Shown here: positions 16,182 through 25,221 of the stretch, one piece after another
Numbering within the stretch: position 1 is the first letter of the stretch
Layout: each line of letters begins with the position of its first letter
NCBI GenBank assembly: GCA_016124975.1
Contig: WGMP01000002.1
Coordinates: forward strand, 1 to 64,000
Origin: Phycisphaera sp.
GTDB lineage: Bacteria > Planctomycetota > Phycisphaerae > Phycisphaerales > SM1A02
DNA length: 64,000 nt
Reading direction: 5' to 3'
Notes under the pieces: model-generated
Told to the model about the DNA's origin: nothing
The model's database searches: none
What the model saw: only the letters and a program-made list of their open reading frames with translations
Made by a program: the position numbers and the translations under genes

Positions 16182-17477
16182 ATGAACACAGGCCGACCCA
16201 ACACCTCGCGCAGGGCACCGCTCGCCAAGCGCCGCCCCTCAGGCGACGGACGCGATCCATCGCCGATTCGGGCGGAGAGCCTTGGCGCGTTCCGCGCGGA
16301 GTGCGATGCGGCGATCGGCGCCATCAAGGGCGCCGTGCGCGAGCTCTGCGAGTCGGTCGGAGTCGATCCGCTCAAGCCGCAGGAGGTCGGCAGGCAGCTC
16401 AAGCTCAACAAGAACCTGACCTGGAAGTTCGCGCGCATCCTGCTCGAGCGGGATTCGCTCGACGCCGCCCCGATGCTCCCGGGACCAGAGGGTCTTGCGA
16501 TCTACCTCCGCGCGTTCGAGACGGCGGGAGCGCCCGCAAAGGCCATCGGGGGGCTTCGCGAAGCGATCGCGGCCTTCGATGCGATGGTGGATCGCCACTT
16601 CGGGGGGCGCTCGGACTTCGAGCTCGTTCTCGACGGCTTGCGCTCGGGCGCCAACCTCGAGCAGTCGCGCCGTCTTGCCTTCCGAGGCGCGGCCGCCGTC
16701 TTCGGCGTGCAGGCGGCTGCGCGGGTGACGGCGCACATCCTTGCCCCGAACAAGACCGACGCGTCGATGGTCGACATCGCGCTCATCGTCGGACTCGCGG
16801 GCCTGCGGCGCCTTCGGCCCCTCGCAAAGCTGCCTGTGTTTCGCTCGACGATGCTGTCGAAGGGAGCGATTCCGCCCGTGCGGCCCCTGTTTGTCGGGCG
16901 CGACACCGGCCCAGCGGATTTCCTGCTGCGGGATTTCTCGTCGTTTCCGCATGCGGGCGTGACGCGCAAGGAAGTCGACGGCAAGCTGACCGTCGAGCTC
17001 GACGGGGGACCGATCGGCCGGGTCGGCGAGGCTGATCTCTTCTTCGGAAGCTTCGCGGAGCGCGCCTACTCCCGCACGGGATCCGCCGACGACCCGCTCG
17101 CCCAGTTCATCACCGCCGTATCGATCCCGTCGGAGTCGTTTCTGTCCGACATCCTCGCGCACCGCTCGATCCGAGGCTCGGAGGCCGCTGAGGCCGCGAT
17201 GTTCGGCGCGCTGACGGGGCCCATTCCTCTCGACCCGAACGCGCGCGAGCCCGCGCGCATCCCGATCGACTGTACGCCCGTGGTGATCGAGGAACTCGAA
17301 CCTGACACGCTCGCGAGCACGGTTGAGGTTGCGAGCGTCCCCAACTACGCGGCGATTCTCGAGCGCGCATTCACGGCTCTCGGCGAGGATCCGCGCGACT
17401 ACAGGCTGATCCGAGTGGCGATGGCGCATCCGCCGATGCCGGCGTCGCTCGTGGTTCGCTGGACGCTGCCCACCTGA
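16182..17477 (+). CDS. Conserved-looking protein of unknown function (431 aa)
   Basis: I do not recognise this protein. It is a soluble 431-aa protein with no signal peptide. The N-terminal part is basic. Residues about 60-100 (QEVGRQLKLNKNLTWKFARILL) look like a helix-turn-helix-like helical bundle, followed by a Leu/Ala-rich helical segment and a C-terminal alpha/beta part. Codon use has the strong GC third-position bias of neighbouring genes, so it is a real gene. The ATG at 16182 is preferred because the upstream frame runs back over the divergent promoter region. A DNA-binding regulator is possible but unproven. Confidence 0.65.
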   Translation: MNTGRPNTSRRAPLAKRRPSGDGRDPSPIRAESLGAFRAECDAAIGAIKGAVRELCESVGVDPLKPQEVGRQLKLNKNLTWKFARILLERDSLDAAPMLPGPEGLAIYLRAFETAGAPAKAIGGLREAIAAFDAMVDRHFGGRSDFELVLDGLRSGANLEQSRRLAFRGAAAVFGVQAAARVTAHILAPNKTDASMVDIALIVGLAGLRRLRPLAKLPVFRSTMLSKGAIPPVRPLFVGRDTGPADFLLRDFSSFPHAGVTRKEVDGKLTVELDGGPIGRVGEADLFFGSFAERAYSRTGSADDPLAQFITAVSIPSESFLSDILAHRSIRGSEAAEAAMFGALTGPIPLDPNAREPARIPIDCTPVVIEELEPDTLASTVEVASVPNYAAILERAFTALGEDPRDYRLIRVAMAHPPMPASLVVRWTLPT

Positions 17478-17486
17478 CGCCGCGCT

Positions 17487-17975
17487 TCAGACGGCGATGA
17501 ACCCGAGATGAAGCTGCGCGTGGCCGAGGTGGAGCCGCATCCACTCGTCGTGCGTCAGTCTGCCGAACGCGGGACTTGCATGCGTACAGCGCGCGCCGCC
17601 GTCGATGCGGTCGATCACCCGGCGAAGGCGCGCGAGGCCGTCGGCCGTCGACGCGCCCGGCGACGGCAGGAACGCCGCGGACTCCTTGGGCAGCTTGAAG
17701 CCGGCAAGAAGCGTCCGACCGCTCGTGACGCGGCCCTTCATCATCCGCGCGATGATGCGGACAGGCCACGCCACGCGGACTTCGGGCGGGAAACCGTCCA
17801 CGGAGAACTCGATCGTCTTCGCGACATGGTCGAGGATCTCCCCCGCCGTCCAGTTGCCCGTCGTGCGCAGCGTGCCCGCGCGCTCGGCGGCCTCGATCCT
17901 CGCGAGGTCCTCCTTCAAGCAACCCGTGCAGTGAAAGGCGAGTTCGCGGCGCTGTGACTTTCTCGTGTCGACCAT
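17487..17975 (-). CDS. DUF1569 (DinB-like) family protein
   Basis: A 162-aa cytoplasmic protein resembling DUF1569, a DinB-like four-helix bundle family with a possible metal site. Supporting features are GNWTAGEILDHVAKTIEFSVDGFP (first helix with its His) and HDEWMRLHLGHAQLHLGF (C-terminal helix with three His). The ATG at 17975 shares its A with the TGA stop of the upstream gene (TGATG), so it is translationally coupled to the PA14/sorbosone gene. A role in thiol or detoxification chemistry is only a guess from the DinB fold. Confidence 0.75.
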   Translation of the reverse strand: MVDTRKSQRRELAFHCTGCLKEDLARIEAAERAGTLRTTGNWTAGEILDHVAKTIEFSVDGFPPEVRVAWPVRIIARMMKGRVTSGRTLLAGFKLPKESAAFLPSPGASTADGLARLRRVIDRIDGGARCTHASPAFGRLTHDEWMRLHLGHAQLHLGFIAV

Positions 17976-20071
17976 CACTTCCCGTCGTCCTTTCGCGACA
18001 AGAGGAGATCCGCCGCCACGGCGGGCGATTCCTTCGTCGGCTTCGCGTTCATGGTGTACCACGCCTCGGCGGACCAGATCTTCTCGCCGTCCTGCGAAAC
18101 GGGATTCGTGTGGAGAGAGACGACGCGGCCAGCCTTGATGCCAGGCGCGCGCAGGAACACCGAATCGCACGCCTCGCCGGGCACGGCCTCGACGACCTCG
18201 ACGGGCTCCTCGTCGATCTTCGGCCCGCCGTACTGCTCGGTCGCCTCGTAGCGCCACTGGCGCAGCGTGAAGTTCCTCGCGTCGCCGAGCCACGCGGCGT
18301 CGATCGGGCGCGTGAAGCGCACCGTGAGCCCGTCGGGCTCGGCGGAGACGCGTGCGATCTCGAACGCGTCCTTCCCCGTCGGGCGCAGGCGCTCGAGGCC
18401 GAAGCGCCTGTCGCGCCAGTTCCAGTTGCCGCCCGAGCCGATCGAGCCCGCGTAGAGGCAGCCGTCGGGCCCGTACACGAGCCGCTGCACGCCGCCCTCG
18501 AGCCCGTTGCCGACGCGGTATGCGCAGCCCTGCAGCTCGCCCGCGACCCGCTCGAGCGAGACGCGGTTGATGCCGCCGAGCGTGAGCTCCGACAGCCACA
18601 AGTCGCCCTTGTAGCGCCCGTCGCGGATCACAAGCGGCGTGGTCGGCGAGTTCGCGATCTCGTTCTGCGGCAGCCACACCGCAGGCGGCGACGGCGGGTT
18701 CTCGCTGTAGAGGCTCGCGTGGCCGCCTTCAGGGTAGACGCGCGACTTCTGGCGCCCGTTGTAGTGGCCGTAGAAGCGCCCCTGCCGCGCGTGGACGAGC
18801 TTGCTTGCGGGCAGCCACGCGCCCTGGTTGTCGCTCACGAACACATCGCCCGAAGGCGTGACCTCGACGCCGTTCGGCGTGCGGAATCCGCCCGAGATCC
18901 ACTCGATCTCCTTCGTCTCGATGTCGATGCGGTAGAGCGTGCCGCGGTGCGGCGGGTTCGGGCCATTCAGGCCGGGCGTGTCGCCGATCACGCCGTCGTG
19001 GTCGATGGTGTTGCCGAAGTAGATCGAGGTCGACAGCGTGCCGTAGATCCAGCCGTCCTTCTCCTTGAGACCGAAGGAGAAGTGGTGGTAGTTGTCGCCG
19101 ACCCACGGGCGCGCCCACTCCTCGCGGGTCTCGAAGACGCCGTCCTTGTCGAGGTCGCGCAGGCGGTCGATGCCCGGGCGGTGCGAGATGTAGAGGTCGC
19201 CGTCGACCGCGACCACGCCGCACGGGTCGTGGTACTCGCCGGGAAGCGGTTCGACCTTGACCGACTCGGGCGTGCCGCCGACGACATTCGAGAGGATGAA
19301 GAGCCGGCCGTTCGGCTTCTCGCGCAGCTCGCCATTGTTCATCGGCTCGAAGTCGGTGACGACGAGGCGGTTGTCCGCGAGGAACGCCATGCCGCCGATC
19401 CGCGGCTCGAAGCCCGCAGGCCGCAGCGGCTCGACCGCGAACATCGGGTGCGCGGTCTCGATCGGGAGGCCGTCGCCCGGGCGTGCGTTCTCGCGGCCGT
19501 CCTTGTAGACCTTGGTGCCCGCCGACACCACGCGCGTGACGCCCTTCTCGGTGCGGAACGCCTCGGGCGGAACGAGCGCGAAGCGGCCGCTGCCGGGCTT
19601 CTTCCAGTTGAGGAGGAGCGCGCAGCCGCCCTGGTTCTCGAACATCTCGATGCGGAAAGGGTGCAGCCCCGCCGACAGCGCGACGGTGCCCTCCTTCGGC
19701 GTCGGCGCGTGGACGCCGTCGTGCACGACCACGGGCTTGCCGTCGATCTCGAGGCGCGCGCCGTCGTCGGAGCGGAGCTCGAAGGTGTAGTCGCCCGCGG
19801 TGTCGATCGAGAGGTAGCCCACCGCCTCGACCGCGAAGAAGTCGACGGGGCCTCCCGCGCCGACGAGCGACGACTCGTCGTTGAAGTCGATGCGATCCTC
19901 GAGGCGGTCGATGTTGGGCGTGGCGTCTTCCGCGACGCGCGCAAGGCGGTCGAGCGGACGACCGATGTCATAGACCCGCAGCGTGTAGCCCTGCTCGAGT
20001 TCCTTCGCGGGCGCCGCGTCCTGCAGCAGAAGGCTTGTGGCGACACCAGCGATCAGGGCTTCAACGGGCAT
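17975..20071 (-). CDS. PA14 domain and sorbosone dehydrogenase-like propeller protein
   Basis: A 698-aa protein of a type abundant in Planctomycetes. An N-terminal hydrophobic stretch ending LLLQDAA may be a short signal sequence. Residues about 60-160 match a PA14 carbohydrate-binding domain (GYLSIDTAGDYTFELRSDDGARLEIDG, LSAGLHPFRIEMFENQGG). The rest is a six-bladed glucose/sorbosone dehydrogenase-like propeller (YHDPCGVVAVDGDLYISHRPGI, FRTPNGVEVTPSGDVFVSDNQG, RLVYGPDGCLYAGSIG). No CxxCH haem motif is present, unlike many relatives. It probably acts on sugars or polysaccharides in the periplasm or at the surface. A TAGCAT box lies 6 bases before the ATG. Confidence 0.82.
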   Translation of the reverse strand: MPVEALIAGVATSLLLQDAAPAKELEQGYTLRVYDIGRPLDRLARVAEDATPNIDRLEDRIDFNDESSLVGAGGPVDFFAVEAVGYLSIDTAGDYTFELRSDDGARLEIDGKPVVVHDGVHAPTPKEGTVALSAGLHPFRIEMFENQGGCALLLNWKKPGSGRFALVPPEAFRTEKGVTRVVSAGTKVYKDGRENARPGDGLPIETAHPMFAVEPLRPAGFEPRIGGMAFLADNRLVVTDFEPMNNGELREKPNGRLFILSNVVGGTPESVKVEPLPGEYHDPCGVVAVDGDLYISHRPGIDRLRDLDKDGVFETREEWARPWVGDNYHHFSFGLKEKDGWIYGTLSTSIYFGNTIDHDGVIGDTPGLNGPNPPHRGTLYRIDIETKEIEWISGGFRTPNGVEVTPSGDVFVSDNQGAWLPASKLVHARQGRFYGHYNGRQKSRVYPEGGHASLYSENPPSPPAVWLPQNEIANSPTTPLVIRDGRYKGDLWLSELTLGGINRVSLERVAGELQGCAYRVGNGLEGGVQRLVYGPDGCLYAGSIGSGGNWNWRDRRFGLERLRPTGKDAFEIARVSAEPDGLTVRFTRPIDAAWLGDARNFTLRQWRYEATEQYGGPKIDEEPVEVVEAVPGEACDSVFLRAPGIKAGRVVSLHTNPVSQDGEKIWSAEAWYTMNAKPTKESPAVAADLLLSRKDDGK

Positions 20072-20077
20072 TCCGCC

Positions 20078-20083
20078 ATGCTA
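20078..20083 (-). promoter_or_regulatory. -10-like element 6 nt before the gene at 20071
   Basis: On the minus strand TAGCAT is followed by GGCGGA and the ATG. The hexamer is identical to that of the gene at 7676. No Shine-Dalgarno sequence is present. Confidence 0.5.
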
Positions 20084-20112
20084 ACGCACGATCCTGCGAT
20101 CGCGACGGCCGT

Positions 20113-21186
<1,074 letters not shown>

Positions 21187-21233
21187 TCAACCGCCGCGGA
21201 AATGCCGCGGCGCGTGCCGCGTCGGCCGCCCGT

Positions 21234-21239
21234 TACACT
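21234..21239 (+). promoter_or_regulatory. -10-like element 7 nt before the channel gene
   Basis: TACACT is followed by CGCGCAA and the ATG at 21247. Its position decides the start: the alternative ATG at 21202 lies upstream of this element, inside the hairpin CGCCGCGG-AAATG-CCGCGGCG (about 21190-21210). Confidence 0.5.
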
Positions 21240-21246
21240 CGCGCAA

Positions 21247-22338
21247 ATGCCTCTCCCCGCGGTCCAACCGACCGCTCCAACCGCGGCTCCGCCCACCGAG
21301 GCGGCATCGGACCCGACCCTGCTGCGCGTCGGCGTCTTCGATCTTCCGCCGTTTTGCGAGCCGCTGGGAGACGGGCGCTGGGGCGGCGAGGGCGTGCGGC
21401 TTTTCGAAGACCTCGGCTCGCGTCTCGGCGTCTCGGTCGAGTACAGGGCGGCCGACGAGGCGACCATCCTGCGCGACCTCGCGGACGGCACGCTTGATGC
21501 ATGCGCATCGCCGATCGTGCCGTCGAGCGACCTCCTCGGGACCGTCGACTTCTCGCATCCCGTCGCGACGGTCGGACTGGGCGTCGCCGTGCGCGACGCG
21601 CAGGGCGTGCTCGACAGCCTCGGCACGGTGCTCCAGAGCCTGCTCGGCACGCCGCAGCGCCACCTCGTCGTGGTGATCGGGCTCTTCATCCTCATCTCGG
21701 CGTGCGGCGTGTGGCTTGCGGAGCGGCGCCACAACCCGCACTTCGATCAAGGCGCGACCAAGGGGATCGGCGCATCGCTCTGGTGGTCGGTCGTCACGCT
21801 GGCGACCGTCGGCTACGGCGACAAGGTTCCGCAGACGGTGACCGGCCGGCTTCTTGCGGCCGCATGGATGCTGGTCTCGCTCGTGCTCATCACGGTACTG
21901 ACCGCGACGATCGTCTCGGCGATCACGGTGGGCTCGCTCGCGACGCGCGCGATCCACTCGGCGAGCGACCTGCGCGGCATCCGCGTGGCCGCGCCGCGCG
22001 GAGGCGAGGCCGCGGACTGGCTTGCGGCGAACGACGTGCCGATCGTCGGCGCGGGCTCCGTCGAGGACGCCGTCGCGCTGCTTCGCGACGGCGCGGTGAA
22101 CGCGGTGGTCGCGCCGCAGGACGAACTCGCGATCGCCATCAGGAACGACCGCGGGTTCACGCTCTCGCCGGCACGGCTCAAGGACGACTACGCCTGCCTC
22201 GCCTTCCGCCGCGGGCTCGGCGAGGACTTCATGCGGCGCGTCGACGCCGCGCTTCTCGACGCGCGCGGCGCGACCGCGCGGGGCGACGGAACGGTCCGCG
22301 CGCTGCCGCGGGACGCAGCGCAGAAGGACGAGAGATGA
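21247..22338 (+). CDS. GluR0-like ligand-gated potassium channel
   Basis: Predicted inner-membrane ion channel of 363 aa with the layout of prokaryotic ionotropic glutamate receptors. Residues 25-130 form the first half of a periplasmic substrate-binding domain (LLRVGVFDLPPFCEP, ILRDLADGTLDACASPI). Then come TM1 (139-157), a re-entrant pore with the potassium filter TVGYGD (187-192), TM2 (203-228) and the second half of the binding domain (ASDLRGIRVAAPRGG through VVAPQDELAIAI, 240-345). It lacks the third transmembrane segment of animal receptors, as in Synechocystis GluR0. The ligand is probably an amino acid. The N-terminus is proline-rich and not a clear signal peptide. Confidence 0.85.
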   Translation: MPLPAVQPTAPTAAPPTEAASDPTLLRVGVFDLPPFCEPLGDGRWGGEGVRLFEDLGSRLGVSVEYRAADEATILRDLADGTLDACASPIVPSSDLLGTVDFSHPVATVGLGVAVRDAQGVLDSLGTVLQSLLGTPQRHLVVVIGLFILISACGVWLAERRHNPHFDQGATKGIGASLWWSVVTLATVGYGDKVPQTVTGRLLAAAWMLVSLVLITVLTATIVSAITVGSLATRAIHSASDLRGIRVAAPRGGEAADWLAANDVPIVGAGSVEDAVALLRDGAVNAVVAPQDELAIAIRNDRGFTLSPARLKDDYACLAFRRGLGEDFMRRVDAALLDARGATARGDGTVRALPRDAAQKDER

Positions 22339-22348
22339 TGGACCAGCG

Positions 22349-23206
22349 ATGATGGACCAACCGCCCATGACCAAGCCCTACCAGCCCCGCCCGATCGCCG
22401 CGATCCTCGGCGCGCCGCGCGCCATCGTCGCGATGGTGCATCTCCTGCCGCTGCCCGGCTCGCCGCGCGCAGCCCACACGCCGCGCGAGATCGCGGCGCA
22501 CGCGGTCGCGGAGGCGAAGGCGCTCGCGGCGGCGGGCTTCGACGCGATCCTTCTCGAGAACATGCACGACGCGCCGTATCTTCCGCGCGCGGTCGGCCCC
22601 GAGGTCGTGGCCGCCTTCACGCGCGCCGCATGCGAGGTGCGCGCCGCCGTGTCGGTGCCGCTCGGCGTGCAGGTCCTCGCGGGTGCGAACGAGGCGGCGC
22701 TCGCTGTCGCGGTCGCGGCGGAATGCGCGTTCATCCGCGCAGAGGGCTTCGTCTTCGCGTCCGTGGCCGACGAAGGGCTTCTCGCCGAGGCGTCCGCGGG
22801 GCCCCTGCTCCGGCTGCGTCGCGCGCTCGGCGCGGACGGCCTCGATGCGGGGAGGGTCGCGATCTTCTGCGACATCAAGAAGAAGCACTCGGCGCACGCG
22901 CTGACGGCGGACACCTCGCTCGCCGACCACGCGCACGCGGCCGAGTTCTTCGGCGCCGACGGCGTCGTCGTCACCGGAAACGCGACGGGCGTGGCCACGC
23001 CGATCTCCGATCTCTCGGCCGCGCGGAAGTCGTGTGCGCTGCCCGTCCTCGCGGGCAGCGGCGCGACGGCCTCGAGCGTGCGCGAGGTGCTCTCCGCGGC
23101 GGATGCCGTCATCGTCGGCAGCGACCTCAAGGTCGACGGCCGCTGGTGGAACCCACTCGATCCTGCGCGCGTCGAGCGCTTCGTGCGCGCGGCGCGGAAC
23201 GGCTGA
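22349..23206 (+). CDS. BtpA/SgcQ family protein
   Basis: TIM-barrel protein of 285 aa in the BtpA family, named for a cyanobacterial factor needed to stabilise photosystem I; elsewhere its role is unknown, though related proteins look like sugar or nucleotide-metabolism barrels. Family motifs are AIVAMVHLLPLPGSPRA, FDAILLENMHDAPYLP, LGVQVLAGANEAAL and GVVVTGNATGVATP. No photosynthesis genes are nearby. It starts 10 bases after the channel gene, within a plus-strand run, so they may share a transcript. The ATG at 22349 or 22367 could be used; a GATGATGGACCA duplication around 22335-22359 creates the choice. Confidence 0.82.
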   Translation: MMDQPPMTKPYQPRPIAAILGAPRAIVAMVHLLPLPGSPRAAHTPREIAAHAVAEAKALAAAGFDAILLENMHDAPYLPRAVGPEVVAAFTRAACEVRAAVSVPLGVQVLAGANEAALAVAVAAECAFIRAEGFVFASVADEGLLAEASAGPLLRLRRALGADGLDAGRVAIFCDIKKKHSAHALTADTSLADHAHAAEFFGADGVVVTGNATGVATPISDLSAARKSCALPVLAGSGATASSVREVLSAADAVIVGSDLKVDGRWWNPLDPARVERFVRAARNG

Positions 23207-23260
23207 CGCGCGGTGGTGGTAGACTCGCCGCGTCGCGCCGCGCGCGAGGAACGGATTCCC

Positions 23261-24130
23261 GTGCTCATCCATCTCAACGGTTCCCTCGTCGATGAAGCCG
23301 ACGCGCGCATCAGCGTGCTCGACCGCGGATTTCTCTTCGGCGACGGCGTCTACGAGCTCGTGCGCTTCTTCGCCGGCCACGGCGTCGGCATGGACGCGCA
23401 TGTGGCGCGCCTCGCGAAGAGCCTTGCGCTTGCACGGATCGAGGGCTTCGACGCGGGCGATGTTCCGACGCTCTGCGCGGAGCTCCTCGCGGCGAACGCG
23501 CTCGAGGACGCGGTCGTCTACCTGCAGGTGACGCGCGGTGCGGGGCAGACGCGCGCGCATGTGCCGCAGGAGCGGCTGCGCCCGACCGTGATGGCGATGG
23601 CGTCGGCCGCGGAGCCGCTCTCGGCGCTGGTCGCGCCGCAGGAGATCGCGGCGATCACCGCGGAAGACCTGCGCTGGCGCCGCTGCGAGATCAAGACGCT
23701 CTCGCTGATGGGCAACATCCTGCATCTCCTCGACGCAAGCGACGCGGGCGCGCAGGAGGCGATTCTCCACCGCGGCGGCATCGTCGGCGAGGGCGCCTAC
23801 TCGAACGTGGCGATCGTGTCGGGCGGTGTCCTCGCGACTCCGCCCGTAGACGCGGACCCGCCGATCCTCCACGGAACCGCGCGCATCGACCTTCTCGACG
23901 CGGCGCGCGACGCAGGCGTTCGCGCGGAAGTGCGGGCGATCACGCTCGACGAACTGCATCGAGCCGACGAGATCCTCATCACCTCGAGCAGGCGCCTTGC
24001 AAGCTCTGTGGTGAAGCTCGATGGCCGCCCCGTCGGCTGCGGGCACGCGGGGCCCGTTGCGCGTACCCTCTTCGCCGCGATGCGCGAGGCGATCGCGCAG
24101 CGACGGGTTCCGGCGTCGGCTGCGCGCTGA
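23261..24130 (+). CDS. Aminotransferase class IV (D-amino acid aminotransferase-like)
   Basis: PLP-dependent fold-type IV enzyme of 289 aa. Landmarks: LDRGFLFGDGVYE near the N-terminus, RWRRCEIKTLSLMGNIL with the PLP lysine at residue 145 (the same number as in Bacillus D-amino acid aminotransferase), EGAYSNVAIVSGGVL and DEILITSSRR. These fit D-alanine aminotransferase better than branched-chain aminotransferase or aminodeoxychorismate lyase, though the latter cannot be excluded. The GTG at 23261 is preferred, with GAGGA about 10 bases upstream and homology beginning right after; the frame is open 48 bases further back. TAGACT at 23219-23224 is a likely -10. Confidence 0.82.
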   Translation: MLIHLNGSLVDEADARISVLDRGFLFGDGVYELVRFFAGHGVGMDAHVARLAKSLALARIEGFDAGDVPTLCAELLAANALEDAVVYLQVTRGAGQTRAHVPQERLRPTVMAMASAAEPLSALVAPQEIAAITAEDLRWRRCEIKTLSLMGNILHLLDASDAGAQEAILHRGGIVGEGAYSNVAIVSGGVLATPPVDADPPILHGTARIDLLDAARDAGVRAEVRAITLDELHRADEILITSSRRLASSVVKLDGRPVGCGHAGPVARTLFAAMREAIAQRRVPASAAR

Positions 24131-24163
24131 CGGCCCGCGCCCGCGCTCTCCCAGGACCCCGCC

Positions 24164-25096
24164 ATGTCGATGCCTCCGCACCAGCCTCCCGTTCTCGCGA
24201 TCCAAGTCGGCAACACGCGGATCAAACTTGGACTCTTCAAGTCGGCCGATCCCGAGGAGGTTGTGTTCGTGCCGCGCGAGGACCTCGCGGGGGCGATCGA
24301 AGCGGCGGCCAGGCTCTTCGAGGCGATCGGCGCAGAGCCCGATGCCGCCGTGCTCGTGGCCGACGTCGACCGCACCACGGGCGACGCGCTGGTCGCTGCG
24401 CTGCGCGACCAGCTTGCGTGCGAGGTCTATCGCGTGCCGCAGGACATGCCCGTTCCGATCGGAACCTGCCTCGCACCTGGCGCGAAGCCCGGCGTCGACC
24501 GTCTGCTCAACGCGGCGGCCGCCTACGACCGCCTTCGGCAGGCGTGCATCGTGATCGACGCTGGAACCTGCATCACCGTCGACTTCATCGATGGCGAGGG
24601 CGTCTTTCACGGCGGCGCAATCGCGCCCGGCCTTCGCATGCAGCTGAAGGCGCTCCACGAGCACACCGCTGCGCTTCCCGCGATCGACTTCGCGGTGCCC
24701 GAGGGAACGGCGTGGGGCGCCGACACGCGCGAGGCGATGGTACGCGGCGTCTACCACGGCGCCCGCGGGCTCGCGTGGCGGCTCATCGAGAAGTACGCCG
24801 AGCAGTACGGTGGCTTTCCGATCGTCGTCGCGACGGGCGGCGATGCCGCCACGCTGTTCGGCGATGACGAACTGGTGAACCAGGTGGTGCCGGACCTCGT
24901 CCTTCGCGGCATGGCGATCGCGGCGCGTTGCGCGCTGGAGCCCGAGCGCGGCGACCGTGAGGAGCCTGGGTTCGGCGCGCTTCCCGAAGGAGGCGACGCA
25001 GAGGGCCCCGCCGCCCGCCCGAGGCCGGGCGCGCGCTCCCGCCTTGATGGCGTCGATCCAGGGTTCGCGCCGCGGTTTGAGGTCGACGAGGACTGA
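24164..25096 (+). CDS. coaX: Type III pantothenate kinase (altered first motif)
   Basis: CoaX phosphorylates pantothenate, the first step of coenzyme A synthesis, in the cytoplasm. Recognised from IVIDAGTCITVDFIDG (Asp132 region), PGVDRLLNAAAAY (Asp112, the catalytic position of the G-x-D-R motif), GGAIAPGLRMQLKAL and VVATGGDAATLF. The N-terminal motif is normally D-x-G-N-T; here it reads IQVGNTRIKLG, with Gln14 in place of the metal- or ATP-site Asp. The protein is 310 aa rather than the usual 250-265, with a Pro/Gly/Arg-rich tail after about residue 255 unlike the family. AGGA upstream supports the start. Confidence 0.85.
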   Translation: MSMPPHQPPVLAIQVGNTRIKLGLFKSADPEEVVFVPREDLAGAIEAAARLFEAIGAEPDAAVLVADVDRTTGDALVAALRDQLACEVYRVPQDMPVPIGTCLAPGAKPGVDRLLNAAAAYDRLRQACIVIDAGTCITVDFIDGEGVFHGGAIAPGLRMQLKALHEHTAALPAIDFAVPEGTAWGADTREAMVRGVYHGARGLAWRLIEKYAEQYGGFPIVVATGGDAATLFGDDELVNQVVPDLVLRGMAIAARCALEPERGDREEPGFGALPEGGDAEGPAARPRPGARSRLDGVDPGFAPRFEVDED

Positions 25097-25221
25097 GCGT
25101 CGGGGCGCACAAAGCCCGATCTTCTCGGACGGTTCTGGGCGGCACCTCCGATTCTCTCCGATTCGCACGCGATTTGCGGTTTGCCTTGCGCCCCTCCGGG
25201 AACCGACCGATCTATCCGTCA

